DNA from: Ammoniphilus sp. YIM 78166
GTDB taxonomy: Bacteria; Bacillota; Bacilli; Aneurinibacillales; RAOX-1
NCBI RefSeq assembly: GCF_004522215.1
Contig: NZ_SDLR01000001.1
Location: 930,001 to 994,000 of the forward strand
Direction of reading: 5' to 3'
Length of the DNA: 64,000 nt
Shown one piece after another: positions 8,212 through 16,844 of this stretch. A program made the translations under genes and the position numbers. Below the pieces are notes generated by a model that was not told where the DNA came from, searched no databases, and was given only the letters and a program-made list of their open reading frames with translations. The first letter of the stretch is position 1; each line of letters opens with the position of its first letter.

Positions 8212-10100
8212 GTGAACAGGAGCAAAAGCCAGTCGCTGGCCCCCCTCCCGGATTAGGTTTCGGTCCTGGGCGCGGACCCGGAATGATGGGCATGCCTAGT
8301 CAGAAGGCCAAAGACTTCAAGGGGAGTTTACGCCGGCTAGCTACCTATTTAAAACCCCATCAAGGCGCTCTCGTGATTGTCCTTGTCACCGCGGTGTTGA
8401 GTACCTTGTTTGCTATATTAAGCCCCAAGATTATGGGGGATGCTACAACCGCTATCTTCGATGGCATGATAGGAAAAATGAAAGGGGAGACTGGGGCAGG
8501 AATTGATTTTGGCTATATCGGCCAGATCCTAGTGGTTCTTGCGATACTGTTTGTGGTCAGTGCCGCGTTCAGCTATATCCAGCAGTATGTGATGGCCTCA
8601 GTTTCCCAGCGAGTGGTCTACGATTTGCGTCAAGAGGTCAACCGGAAGCTGGAGCGGTTGCCCTTAAAGTACTTCGACTCACGAGCCCATGGCGATACGA
8701 TGAGCCGTGTGGTCAACGACATCGAGACCATTAGCAGCACGCTGCAGCAAAGCTTAACCCAACTGATCACCTCCCTTGTTACCCTAGTTGGCGTATTAGC
8801 CATGATGCTTTGGATCAGCTGGGTCATGACGCTCAGTGTCCTCATCACCCTTCCGCTCAGCGTGATGGCGATCCGAGCGATCACACCGCGCTCGCAAAAG
8901 CATTTTCGCGGGATGACGAGGTCACTTGGCGAGTTAAACGGCCATGTGGAAGAAATGTATACGGGCCATCACGTCGTGAAGGCGTTTGGTTATGAGAAGA
9001 AGTCGCTGCAGAAGTTTGAGGGGATGAACGAGAAACTCTACCAATCGTCCTGGCGCGCTCAATTCATCTCTGGCATTGTGATGCCGTTGATGGGCTTTAT
9101 CGGTAATCTTAGTTATGTTCTCGTTTGCGTAGTGGGCAGCATCTTCGTCATCCAAGGCTCCATTACGATTGGGAACGTGCAGGCTTTTCTTGCCTATACC
9201 CGACAGTTTACGATGCCGATCAGTCAGACGGCGCAAATTGCAAATATCATCCAATCGACTATCGCCGCCGCAGAACGAGTATTTGAGCTGCTCGATGAGC
9301 AGGAGGAGCTGCCGGAAGAAGAGCGAAAGCTGAGCACCGAGCAAGCCCGAGGAGAGGTGCGGTTCGAGCGCGTCGACTTCGGCTACAAACCGGATACCTT
9401 GCTGATCGAGAACATGTCGATCGAGGTGAAGCCTGGGCAGACCGTCGCCATTGTCGGTCCGACCGGCGCTGGCAAAACGACGCTGATCAATCTCCTGATG
9501 CGCTTTTATGAACTCAACGACGGGCGCATCACCATCGATAGCATGGATATCAAGGAGATGAAGCGAAGGGAGCTTCGTGGTCTGTTTGGCATGGTACTGC
9601 AGGATACATGGCTGTTTAACGGAACGATTCGCGAGAACATTGCTTACGGACGCGCAGATGCTACGGAGGAAGAAATCGTCCAAGCGGCCAAGGCTGCCTA
9701 TGCGGATCACTTCATCCGGACGCTTCCGGAAGGTTATGATATGGTGCTGAACGAGGAGGCATCGAACCTTTCCCAGGGTCAGAAGCAATTGTTGACGATC
9801 GCCCGAGCCATCCTGGCCGATCCGACCATTCTCATTCTGGATGAAGCGACCAGCAGCGTCGATACCCGGACGGAGGTCCATATTCAGCAGGCGATGAACG
9901 CACTCATGAAAGGCCGCACCAGTTTTGTAATTGCCCACCGACTCTCGACCATTCGGGATGCTGACCTAATCCTGGTGATGAACAAAGGAACGGTGATTGA
10001 GCAGGGAACGCATGATGAGCTGCTCGCGAGAGATGGATTTTATGCCGATCTGTACCTCAGCCAGTTTAGTGGAAGGAGACCGGTGAAGGAAGCGGGGTAA
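8208..10100 (+). CDS. ABC exporter half-transporter, catalytic partner (BmrD/YheH type)
   Basis: This 630-residue partner has a Pro/Gly-rich N-terminal tail, six membrane segments and a nucleotide-binding domain with GPTGAGKTT, canonical Walker B LILDEATSSVD with catalytic Glu, and H-loop AHRLST. Its signature is altered to LSQGQ. Together with the Asp and Gln changes in the preceding subunit, that gives one degenerate and one canonical composite ATP site. The ATGA overlap implies coupled translation and a 1:1 heterodimer. Export of drugs or lipids is likely; the substrate is unknown. Confidence 0.9.
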   Translation: MSEQEQKPVAGPPPGLGFGPGRGPGMMGMPSQKAKDFKGSLRRLATYLKPHQGALVIVLVTAVLSTLFAILSPKIMGDATTAIFDGMIGKMKGETGAGIDFGYIGQILVVLAILFVVSAAFSYIQQYVMASVSQRVVYDLRQEVNRKLERLPLKYFDSRAHGDTMSRVVNDIETISSTLQQSLTQLITSLVTLVGVLAMMLWISWVMTLSVLITLPLSVMAIRAITPRSQKHFRGMTRSLGELNGHVEEMYTGHHVVKAFGYEKKSLQKFEGMNEKLYQSSWRAQFISGIVMPLMGFIGNLSYVLVCVVGSIFVIQGSITIGNVQAFLAYTRQFTMPISQTAQIANIIQSTIAAAERVFELLDEQEELPEEERKLSTEQARGEVRFERVDFGYKPDTLLIENMSIEVKPGQTVAIVGPTGAGKTTLINLLMRFYELNDGRITIDSMDIKEMKRRELRGLFGMVLQDTWLFNGTIRENIAYGRADATEEEIVQAAKAAYADHFIRTLPEGYDMVLNEEASNLSQGQKQLLTIARAILADPTILILDEATSSVDTRTEVHIQQAMNALMKGRTSFVIAHRLSTIRDADLILVMNKGTVIEQGTHDELLARDGFYADLYLSQFSGRRPVKEAG

Positions 10101-10107
10101 GTTACTT

Positions 10108-10148
10108 AAAAAGGTGTTTTGAACGATAATGTTCAGAACACCTTTTTT
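10108..10148 (+). terminator. terminator of the marR-ABC operon
   Basis: AAAGGTGTTTTGAAC pairs with GTTCAGAACACCTTT, followed by T6. Confidence 0.85.
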
Positions 10149-10321
10149 CGATGAATACTAAATGCAGGGTTTCCCTTTAATATTTGGAGAAGAAACGCCA
10201 TAATTCAAAGAAGCTCGGTGTCTGAAGTGGCACCGAACTGTGAATTTTTTGAAGATAAGCTAAAATAAATAGTATAGAATAGAGAAAAGGAGTCTTCGTA
10301 CACATAAGGAGGAGGGCAGAT

Positions 10322-10951
10322 ATGACAAGACTCATGGGTGGATTCTATAGAATTTCAGAATGGATTACGAGATTGGCCTATGCAAATCTATTGTGGATAG
10401 CTGGAAACTTACTCGGATTATTTCTGCTAGGTTTTTTTCCTGCTACTGCAGCTCTATTTGCTATAACTAGGAAATGGGTAATGGGAGAAGCCGATATCCC
10501 TGTATTCAGAACCTTTTGGAAATCATATAAAGAAGAGTTTGTAAAGGGTAACCTTATGGGACTCATCGTTGTCATAATCGGTTACATTCTTTATATTGAT
10601 TTTAACTTCCTACTGCAATTGGAAGGAAGTCCTCTACGATGGCTCTATCTGCCATTACTAGGTTTAACTTTCTTTTATGTCTTGCTATTATTCTACCTCT
10701 TTCCTGTTATGGTTCATTATGAGCTGAACAAACGCAATATTCTAAAAAACTCGTTTCTTTTCTCCGTCACGTCGCCTATCACAAGTATGGTTATGCTTCT
10801 TGGAGGGCTTCTCATCTATTTTATTATGATTCGATTCCCCGGATTGATGATCTTTTTCGGGGGGAGTAGTTTAGCTTTACTTCTTACAGGTTCTGCCCAC
10901 TTTGCGTTCAGAAAAAATCAAAAGAGAATAGAATCAAATAGAATAACATAA
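10322..10951 (+). CDS. DUF624 (YesL-type) integral membrane protein
   Basis: The 209-residue product has an N-terminal motif usual for the YesL family (GGFYRISEWITRLAYANLLWI) and about five hydrophobic segments. YesL proteins often sit beside carbohydrate ABC transporters, but this one is alone between two terminators. The start ATG 10322 has AAGGAGGAGGG upstream. Its function is unknown. Confidence 0.85.
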   Translation: MTRLMGGFYRISEWITRLAYANLLWIAGNLLGLFLLGFFPATAALFAITRKWVMGEADIPVFRTFWKSYKEEFVKGNLMGLIVVIIGYILYIDFNFLLQLEGSPLRWLYLPLLGLTFFYVLLLFYLFPVMVHYELNKRNILKNSFLFSVTSPITSMVMLLGGLLIYFIMIRFPGLMIFFGGSSLALLLTGSAHFAFRKNQKRIESNRIT

Positions 10952-10967
10952 GAATATTCGCTGACAC

Positions 10968-10999
10968 AGCCTGTTGAAAAATCTCAACAGGCTTTTTAT
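10968..10999 (+). terminator. terminator of the DUF624 gene
   Basis: AGCCTGTTGA pairs with TCAACAGGCT, followed by T5. Confidence 0.85.
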
Positions 11000-11051
11000 T
11001 GGTTGAGAATTCCAAGACTAACACTACATGTAATGTAAGAATTTTAAACAT

Positions 11052-11090
11052 GTACAGGAAACACACATTTCACTTGTGTGTTTCTCGTAC
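11052..11090. repeat. intergenic hairpin
   Basis: GAAACACAC pairs with GTGTGTTTC over a 9-nt loop, and outer GTAC arms extend the stem. There is no T-run on either side, so it is not an ordinary terminator. It stands just before the decayed FAH gene. Confidence 0.4.
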
Positions 11091-11159
11091 AGCATAATCA
11101 GTGATTGGTTGAGAAACAGCTACCCCATATGATTGGCATTCTTCTTGCTTATTTGTAAT

Positions 11160-11657
11160 ATCGAGCCGGTTGAAAAGGCTCATCGGGAAACAAGGAACCA
11201 ACATCAAAGCCAGTGAGGCGGAGGAGTATATCTTCGGCTATACCATTCTCAATGACTGGTCTGCTCGCGATCTTCAAATGCAAGAAATGAAGGTGCTGCT
11301 GGGTCCGGCAAAAGGAAAGGATTTCGCTTCCTCCATTGGTCCCTACCTGGCAACGAAAGAGGAATTGGCCCCCTACCGGACAGGAGACCGTTTTGACTTA
11401 GAGATGACCGCGAAGATCAACGGCGAGGTGCTGACGCGTGGAAACTTCAAAGATATCCATTATAGCTTTGCCCAAATGATTGAAAGAGCCTCGGAAGAAG
11501 TCACGCTTTACCCAGGAGATATCATCGGATCGGGAACCGTTGGCTGGGGTTGCATTATGGAACATGGACCAGAGAGGTGCATCGCTGGCTCGAGCAAGGG
11601 GACGAAGTGGAGCTGGAAATCACGGGATTGGGGCGTTTGAAAAATGTCAACGTCTAG
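11160..11657 (+). pseudogene. fumarylacetoacetate hydrolase (FAH) family, truncated and frameshifted
   Basis: The readable part (GYTILNDWSARDLQ, GKDFASSIGPYLAT, SGTVGWGCIMEHGPE) is the C-terminal catalytic domain of an FAH-family hydrolase. The N-terminal third, including part of the metal site, is missing. After GPE the frame ends differently, while the expected ending (WLEQGDEVELEITGLGRLKN) continues in another frame to TAG 11655, so there is an indel near 11575-11585. With the neighbouring cyclase remnant it looks like the relic of an aromatic or ketoacid degradation operon. Confidence 0.8.
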
Positions 11658-11664
11658 AGAACGG

Positions 11665-11925
11665 CTAAGAATCATTGACTTGAGCGTCCCAATTGGTACG
11701 GACTTGAAGGATCCACTTCCTTTTTCGATCCGTTTTTAAAGCCATGAAGAGGGTGCGGAATTCGGCGCCAAACTGGTGGGCGTCAACCCAGAGGATTTCC
11801 CCGAGAGAAAAGGCTTGGCAGGGGAGTTTTTGACGCTTACTCCACATGCCGGCACTCATGTGGATGCTCCTTGGCATTATTGGCCCACCTCCGAGGGAAA
11901 GCCTCCAAAATTCGTCCGGCTGTAG
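11665..11925 (+). pseudogene. cyclase-family (kynurenine formamidase-like) hydrolase, broken
   Basis: The reading frame starts as LRIIDLSVPIGTDLKD, meets an in-frame TAA at 11737-11739, then continues with EEGAEFGAKLVGVNPEDFPE and the metal-binding HAGTHVDAPWHY motif of the cyclase family. It stops after about 86 codons, while intact relatives have over 200 residues. No good start codon is present. It follows the FAH relic directly, so the two probably formed one operon. Confidence 0.75.
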
Positions 11926-12049
11926 AGAGAATGATGGAAGAAGCGAAGTTGGCTGCTAGAAATCTTAGACATCAAAAAGAGACTGGGAATGATGAAATAA
12001 AAGAGATTTTCGGTGAATCGGAGGAAGGTAAGTCATTTAAAGTTATAGA

Positions 12050-12079
12050 GCATTCTTTGTATTGAAGAATGCTTTTTGT
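12050..12079 (+). terminator. terminator after the FAH/cyclase relics
   Basis: GCATTCTT pairs with AAGAATGC, followed by T5. A short open stretch between 11930 and 12064 (encoding EEAKLAARNLRHQKETGNDE) runs into it and may be the tail of a lost gene; I cannot assign it. Confidence 0.65.
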
Positions 12080-12205
12080 CTTGTCTAAAATCAAAAGAAA
12101 TATTTAACAACAATAAGAATACAATAAACTGCAATATAAATTTATTGTTAATCGATAAATTGTGTGTTAAATTAAAAATGACACTAAAACAGTGAGGTGC
12201 TTTTG

Positions 12206-13012
12206 ATGGAGGCACGAATCATGAGAGGACTAAAACAACTCGTTCGTTTTGGTTGGGAGCAGGCGCTATCGTGTTTGTTTCCTGTCGTCATTTTTTCCTC
12301 TTTGGCTTTTACACAAATCGTGTCGCTTCCCTTCCTGCCACGGTATGACTGGCTGCTCATCATCTGCCTTCTCATGCAGTGGTGGTTGGTGTGTTCTGGG
12401 CTTGAAACACGGGATGAGTTAAAGGTAATCAGCTTGTTCCACCTTATTGGTCTTGTTCTGGAAATTTTCAAGGTCTATATGGGATCCTGGTCTTATCCAG
12501 AGGAAGGATACTTCAAAATTCTTGGAGTGCCTTTATATAGCGGGTTCATGTACGCAAGTGTAGCAAGTTATCTTTGCCAGGCATGGCGGAGGTTAGACGT
12601 TGAACTAGTGAAGTGGCCACCGTTGATAGTTGTTGTCCCACTGGCAGCTGCGATTTATTTGAATTTTTTCACCCACCACTATTGGATGGACATTCGTTGG
12701 TGGTTATCTGGTCTTGTCCTTATCATCTTTTGGTCATCATGGGTCACTTATGAGGTTAATGGAACGCGATACCGCATGCCAATCGCTCTTTCTTTTGTGC
12801 TCATCGGATTTTTCATATGGATAGCTGAAAATATCGCTACCTTCTTTGGTGCGTGGGAATATCCAAATCAAACGGATGCATGGAGTCTCGTTCATCTAGG
12901 AAAGGTGAGTTCATGGCTGTTATTGGTAATTGTAAGCTTTCTGATCGTAGCGACGTTAAAGCAGGTAAAAGGAAAAAACTCCACTAGTGTAGATATGAGT
13001 CCATTTTTATAA
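12206..13012 (+). CDS. DUF817 integral membrane protein
   Basis: The 268-residue protein has about eight hydrophobic segments and the conserved DUF817 stretches LVLEIFKVYMGSWSYPE and ENIATFFGAWEYPNQ. The start ATG 12206 has GAGGTG 6 bp upstream. Many Bacillota and proteobacteria carry it as a lone gene of unknown function. No operon partner is seen here. Confidence 0.85.
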   Translation: MEARIMRGLKQLVRFGWEQALSCLFPVVIFSSLAFTQIVSLPFLPRYDWLLIICLLMQWWLVCSGLETRDELKVISLFHLIGLVLEIFKVYMGSWSYPEEGYFKILGVPLYSGFMYASVASYLCQAWRRLDVELVKWPPLIVVVPLAAAIYLNFFTHHYWMDIRWWLSGLVLIIFWSSWVTYEVNGTRYRMPIALSFVLIGFFIWIAENIATFFGAWEYPNQTDAWSLVHLGKVSSWLLLVIVSFLIVATLKQVKGKNSTSVDMSPFL

Positions 13013-13043
13013 ACCAAAAAAGGATGAATCCCATGGCAAGTGT

Positions 13044-13661
13044 CTAAAGCTTATCTATATGCTCAAAGAGTCTATTGAGGGGAAATTCTATACTTTCGAA
13101 AATCGTAGACTTTACTTGGTCATACAAACTGTAGGAAACTGGAAATTTATAAAGATTGTCATCCCAAACATATTTATGTAACAAAAAGTTACTACAATCT
13201 ACAATCCAATATTCCCTAACGCTTAATGCTTGGTAGACTTCAAGCTTAGTAATGAAATCAAACCCTGAGTTTGAAGCAGACAAAACTTCAGCAACTAAAT
13301 CCGGAGCTCCGTAGCATTTTCCATCCTTTATCTTAGAGCGATCACAAAGGACGGTTATATCTGGACAGTAAGATTTCGGTTTTGAAGATTTGGCAATTTT
13401 GTTCTTAGGTATTACAACAGCTAAATTACTTCCGTACACGGAACAAGGGCCCCCTCGCAAAGAGGTAACAAGCTCTGCGATTAAGTTGGCTACGGTTCCT
13501 TCGTGCTCTGCTGAAGCGGGAGACATAAGGACAGGATATCCATCATGCAATTCATACCTCTCCTCGCCAGCATATTGAAAAAATTCTTCTAAAGAATATT
13601 CCCTAGTGGTATCCAACCTCTTCACGTTCGAGTCATCATTTCTGAAATCATCGGAAATCAT
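13044..13661 (-). CDS. Uma2-family (DUF820) putative restriction endonuclease-fold protein
   Basis: The 205-residue product has the Uma2 core: YELHDGYPVLMSPAS, YCPDITVLCD, DLVAEVLSASN and a K-EVYQALSVREYWIVD segment, which together supply the PD-(D/E)XK-like catalytic residues. These are most common in cyanobacteria and are often mobile; their role is unknown. I chose ATG 13661 because GAAGGAGGG lies 6 bp upstream; an ATG at 13688 has none. It is a single gene convergent with the DUF817 gene. Confidence 0.85.
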   Translation of the reverse strand: MISDDFRNDDSNVKRLDTTREYSLEEFFQYAGEERYELHDGYPVLMSPASAEHEGTVANLIAELVTSLRGGPCSVYGSNLAVVIPKNKIAKSSKPKSYCPDITVLCDRSKIKDGKCYGAPDLVAEVLSASNSGFDFITKLEVYQALSVREYWIVDCSNFLLHKYVWDDNLYKFPVSYSLYDQVKSTIFESIEFPLNRLFEHIDKL

Positions 13662-13948
13662 TATTTTCCCTCCTTCAAATGTAAACATTGGTTAGAGCTT
13701 GCAGAATAGGTGTCCGTTCTTTTCTCCTATGTTAAGTTTAGCACATTCTAGCAAAGGGACCAAATCAAAGCTTTCAGGATTCCAAATGGAAGCGAAGCTT
13801 ATAGTATGGAGTTTATGATTTAAATTACGTTTATGCACCTTATCAAACTTATTAGACTTTACTTTAAAATCTGCAAATTATGGACTATTATTTTGTTGTA
13901 AGTGCTATCATTTACATGGAAAATAAATACCTGATGGGGGAAAGTAAC

Positions 13949-14143
13949 ATGACTGGAACAGCCGTACTTTATATGGCGGACGAAAAAATGCTAATCCTAC
14001 GAAACATTGAAAAAGAGGTAATGGAAGAAATTCAATCCCAATGCGGTCATGATCAATGCATTTGCCATGTGGATGAAAAAGAAGTGAATTATGGCAGTGT
14101 CAAGTATGCCATGTGGATGGAACGCGTGGACATCGGTGACTAA
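13949..14143 (+). CDS. hypothetical protein, 64 aa
   Basis: The start ATG 13949 has GGGGGAAAG 5 bp upstream, which favours it over an in-frame ATG at 13880 that has no ribosome binding site. The product is soluble, with three Met-rich beta-like stretches and a CGHDQCICH cluster at residues 33-41 that could bind a metal. A terminator follows. I do not recognise the family. Confidence 0.55.
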   Translation: MTGTAVLYMADEKMLILRNIEKEVMEEIQSQCGHDQCICHVDEKEVNYGSVKYAMWMERVDIGD

Positions 14144-14154
14144 TAACTTTTAAT

Positions 14155-14183
14155 CCACTCCGGGGTATGGAGTGGTTCTTTTA
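14155..14183 (+). terminator. terminator of the 64-aa gene
   Basis: CCACTCC pairs with GGAGTGG, followed by TTCTTTT. Confidence 0.8.
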
Positions 14184-14276
14184 TCGAAATGGAATTAATG
14201 ACCCGAACGGAAGACAGCCGATTTATTGGCTGCCACCTATTTTATGCACGTGATTGAGTAAAGAGGTACAGCCCTT

Positions 14277-14303
14277 GGAGCCTTAATGAGGCTCCATTTT
14301 TTG
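14277..14303 (+). terminator. hairpin with T-run at the lysR 3' end
   Basis: GGAGCC pairs with GGCTCC across a 7-nt loop, followed by T6 on the plus strand. It abuts the minus-strand lysR stop codon and may stop transcription entering from the left. Confidence 0.6.
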
Positions 14304-15197
14304 TTAGAATTGGTCTTCCTTAAAAGTGTCGATGAAAGCCTGTGCGCTCTTGGAAAGATAGCGCTCTCTAAGCCAAACGATACCTACATCAGATTGAAAA
14401 GTTGCATCAAGTATATCTAACATTTTGATCTCCGACATCGGAAAGGAAGACATTACAGACTTTGGTAGGATCGTAGCCCCAATACCTGCTACTACTAACG
14501 CTATAATAATTGCAACGCTTGAACATTCACAGACAATGTTCGGTTCAAAACCGAAACGTCTGCATTCATTTACGATTTTTTCGTTCAGTCTAACTGTTCT
14601 ATCACTCTTTAAGGCCAAAAGAGGTAGAGAGGCAATATCTCTCATGTGGATGGATGGCTGGGATTCAATCCAATCTTGAGGAGCTACTACCACAAATGGG
14701 TCTGATGGTAAATGGATGATATCGTACTTGGAGGATGGGGAATCCGATTCAAAAGGAAGTCTTGTGATCACGAGTTCAATATCTCGATTTTCAAGATGCC
14801 TTCCCAGAGTGAAATGATCGCCTTCCAAGATTTTAAAGATCACATCCGGATACTTCTCCCGATATTGTTTCATTTTCTCTGGGAGAAGCGACACGCATGA
14901 AAACACCGAACCAATTGATAAGGTTCCTCGTAGTCCTTGATCAATCTCTTGGATTTCCGTTATCGTTTCATTCAGTTGATGTATCAATTTCTCCGCTTTT
15001 TTCTGTAAAATGATCCCCGGTTGTGTCAGTTTTAACTGCTTTCCATTTCGTTCAAACAAGGAGACACCGAGTTCTTGTTCCATTAATTTTAATTGTCTAC
15101 TTAACGGCGGTTGTTCCATGCTTAGGGTTTTTGCTGCACGAGTAATTTGTTCTTCTTTTGCTATAGCCAAAAAGTATCGAAGCTGCCGAATATCCAT
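14304..15197 (-). CDS. LysR-family transcriptional regulator
   Basis: The 297-residue protein has the N-terminal LysR helix-turn-helix (MDIRQLRYFLAIAKEEQITRAAKTLSMEQPPLSRQLK split over residues 1-36) and a C-terminal substrate-binding domain from about residue 90. It is divergent from the aminotransferase gene at 15339 with a 141-bp AT-rich gap, the typical layout for a LysR regulator and its target. The inducer is likely an amino acid or keto acid handled by that enzyme (inferred). Confidence 0.92.
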   Translation of the reverse strand: MDIRQLRYFLAIAKEEQITRAAKTLSMEQPPLSRQLKLMEQELGVSLFERNGKQLKLTQPGIILQKKAEKLIHQLNETITEIQEIDQGLRGTLSIGSVFSCVSLLPEKMKQYREKYPDVIFKILEGDHFTLGRHLENRDIELVITRLPFESDSPSSKYDIIHLPSDPFVVVAPQDWIESQPSIHMRDIASLPLLALKSDRTVRLNEKIVNECRRFGFEPNIVCECSSVAIIIALVVAGIGATILPKSVMSSFPMSEIKMLDILDATFQSDVGIVWLRERYLSKSAQAFIDTFKEDQF

Positions 15198-15338
15198 TGA
15201 AATCCCCCTGAATGATCATACCTTTTTGATATGATAAACCAATAATATCGATATTTTAAATATATATCTTATGATGATAACATAAAAGCAGAGGATATAA
15301 TTTATTGAATTTTTAATCATTAATGGGGGATTGAATTT

Positions 15339-16526
15339 ATGCACTATGTTTTTGCAGATCGGACGAAAAATTTCACATCTTCATCCGTTCGGGATCTTTT
15401 AGCCATCATTCAGCAAGGAAATGTCATTTCTTTTGCCGGTGGACTTCCTTCTGAGGACTTCTTCCCAGTAGAACAACTCCAGTTGGCTTATGAGAAAGTT
15501 TTTGCATCGAGGGCGGGTGCATTACAGTATGGCGTAACGGAAGGTTTTATGCCCCTGCGTGTATTGCTCAAAGAAAGGATGAAAATGAAAGGGATTAATT
15601 CAGAGCCGGAATCCATCTTGTTGACGACAGGATCACAGCAGGCGATTGATCTGTTCAGTAAAGTTATGATTTCACCTGGTGACATCGTCCTGACTGAAAA
15701 TCCGACCTATCTAGCAGCTTTGCAGGTATTTAAAGCCTACGAAGGACAGGTTTGCTCCGTTTTAGGGGATGAATATGGCATGGACCCCCAAGATTTAGAA
15801 TCTAAAATGAAGACGTTAAAACCCAAATTCATCTATGTGGTTCCTACTTTTTCTAATCCTGAGGGGAAGGCTTGGAGTCAGGAACGTAGGATAACCTTAA
15901 TAGAATTGGCTAAAAAATATAATGTCCTCATTATTGAGGATGACCCTTATGGTGAAATCCAGTTCAATGATGGGGAAACCTATCCATCTCTGGCTAGTCT
16001 AGAACAGGAACGAACACATGTATTATATACAAGTACTTTTTCTAAGACCGTTGTTCCTGCTCTTCGCAGTGGTTGGATCACAGGACCTAAAGAAGTGATC
16101 TGCATGATGGTACAGGCAAAACAAGCGTCTGACCTTCATTCTAGTTCCTTAGATCAGCAAGCCCTCTATTTTCTGTTGCGTGATTTCGATCTAAACGGCC
16201 ATATTGCTCTACTTCGACGGAAATATTATGAGCGTATGAATGTCATGCGCGAATACTTAGAGAATCTAGAAGGTTTTAGCTTTACCATACCAAAAGGAGG
16301 GATGTTCATCTGGGTAGAAGCTGATGAACATTTAGATATGACCCGTTTGCTTCCAGAAGCCGTGAATCATGGTGTAGCGTATGTTCCCGGATCACCTTTT
16401 TATGTTGTAAATCCACAGAAAAACACGTTCCGATTGAACTTTACCCATTCCACTCCTGAGAAGTTAAAGCTTGGGATGACGCGTTTATCTGAAGTTCTAA
16501 GTAGGGTAGAAAAAGTAGAAATGTAA
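15339..16526 (+). CDS. PLP-dependent aminotransferase, 2-aminoadipate/MocR-like subgroup (fold type I)
   Basis: The 395-residue enzyme shows the subgroup signature ISFAGGLPSEDFFP near the N-terminus, VPTFSNPEGK, the IIEDDPYGEIQF aspartate region that holds the PLP ring nitrogen, and SKTVVPALRSGW with the Schiff-base lysine. Relatives transaminate 2-aminoadipate, aromatic or branched-chain amino acids. It lies divergent from a LysR regulator and ends in a terminator. The exact substrate cannot be read from the sequence. Confidence 0.9.
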   Translation: MHYVFADRTKNFTSSSVRDLLAIIQQGNVISFAGGLPSEDFFPVEQLQLAYEKVFASRAGALQYGVTEGFMPLRVLLKERMKMKGINSEPESILLTTGSQQAIDLFSKVMISPGDIVLTENPTYLAALQVFKAYEGQVCSVLGDEYGMDPQDLESKMKTLKPKFIYVVPTFSNPEGKAWSQERRITLIELAKKYNVLIIEDDPYGEIQFNDGETYPSLASLEQERTHVLYTSTFSKTVVPALRSGWITGPKEVICMMVQAKQASDLHSSSLDQQALYFLLRDFDLNGHIALLRRKYYERMNVMREYLENLEGFSFTIPKGGMFIWVEADEHLDMTRLLPEAVNHGVAYVPGSPFYVVNPQKNTFRLNFTHSTPEKLKLGMTRLSEVLSRVEKVEM

Positions 16527-16541
16527 AACGGTCTTCAATAA

Positions 16542-16574
16542 AAAAGGTGATCACTATAGGATGTGATCACCTTT
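16542..16574 (+). terminator. terminator of the aminotransferase gene
   Basis: AAAGGTGATCAC pairs with GTGATCACCTTT. It is probably bidirectional and also serves the minus-strand gene ending at 16613. Confidence 0.75.
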
Positions 16575-16612
16575 CGACCTTTGTTCTTTGCACTCAAAAG
16601 GGCCTTTATTGT

Positions 16613-16780
16613 TTAATCTAATAAGATATCTTCCAAAATCTCTTGTGCAAGTAATTGAACACAATGACAATCTCTAGAACTACTTTGACAGGAAATACAA
16701 ACCTCTTGAGACATCATTTCTTTCCATTGAACTACCTTAGGAGCAGTGTCTGGTGGAAAGTTGGTCAATTTAAAGGGCAT
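16613..16780 (-). CDS. 55-aa cysteine-rich small protein downstream of hcp
   Basis: A minus-strand frame from ATG 16780 (AAAAGGATG upstream) to TAA 16613 encodes 55 residues. It starts MPFKLTNFPPDT and holds a CISC...CHC cluster at residues 28-40 followed by an amphipathic acidic helix. The cysteines could bind zinc or an Fe-S cluster. It lies 65 bp downstream of hcp in the same orientation, so it may be co-transcribed and FNR-controlled. I do not recognise the family. Confidence 0.6.
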   Translation of the reverse strand: MPFKLTNFPPDTAPKVVQWKEMMSQEVCISCQSSSRDCHCVQLLAQEILEDILLD

Positions 16781-16844
16781 GGAAATTCATCCTTTTTGTT
16801 AAGTATTTTCTGTCGTATTCCCCTTGTTTTATGCATTTTTGAAA

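Noticed and set aside
8934-9938. Long minus-strand open frame (334 codons) inside the second ABC subunit gene
   Set aside because: It is antisense to a clear ABC transporter, has no ribosome binding site and its translation resembles no protein; it follows from the GC-rich codon pattern of the real gene.
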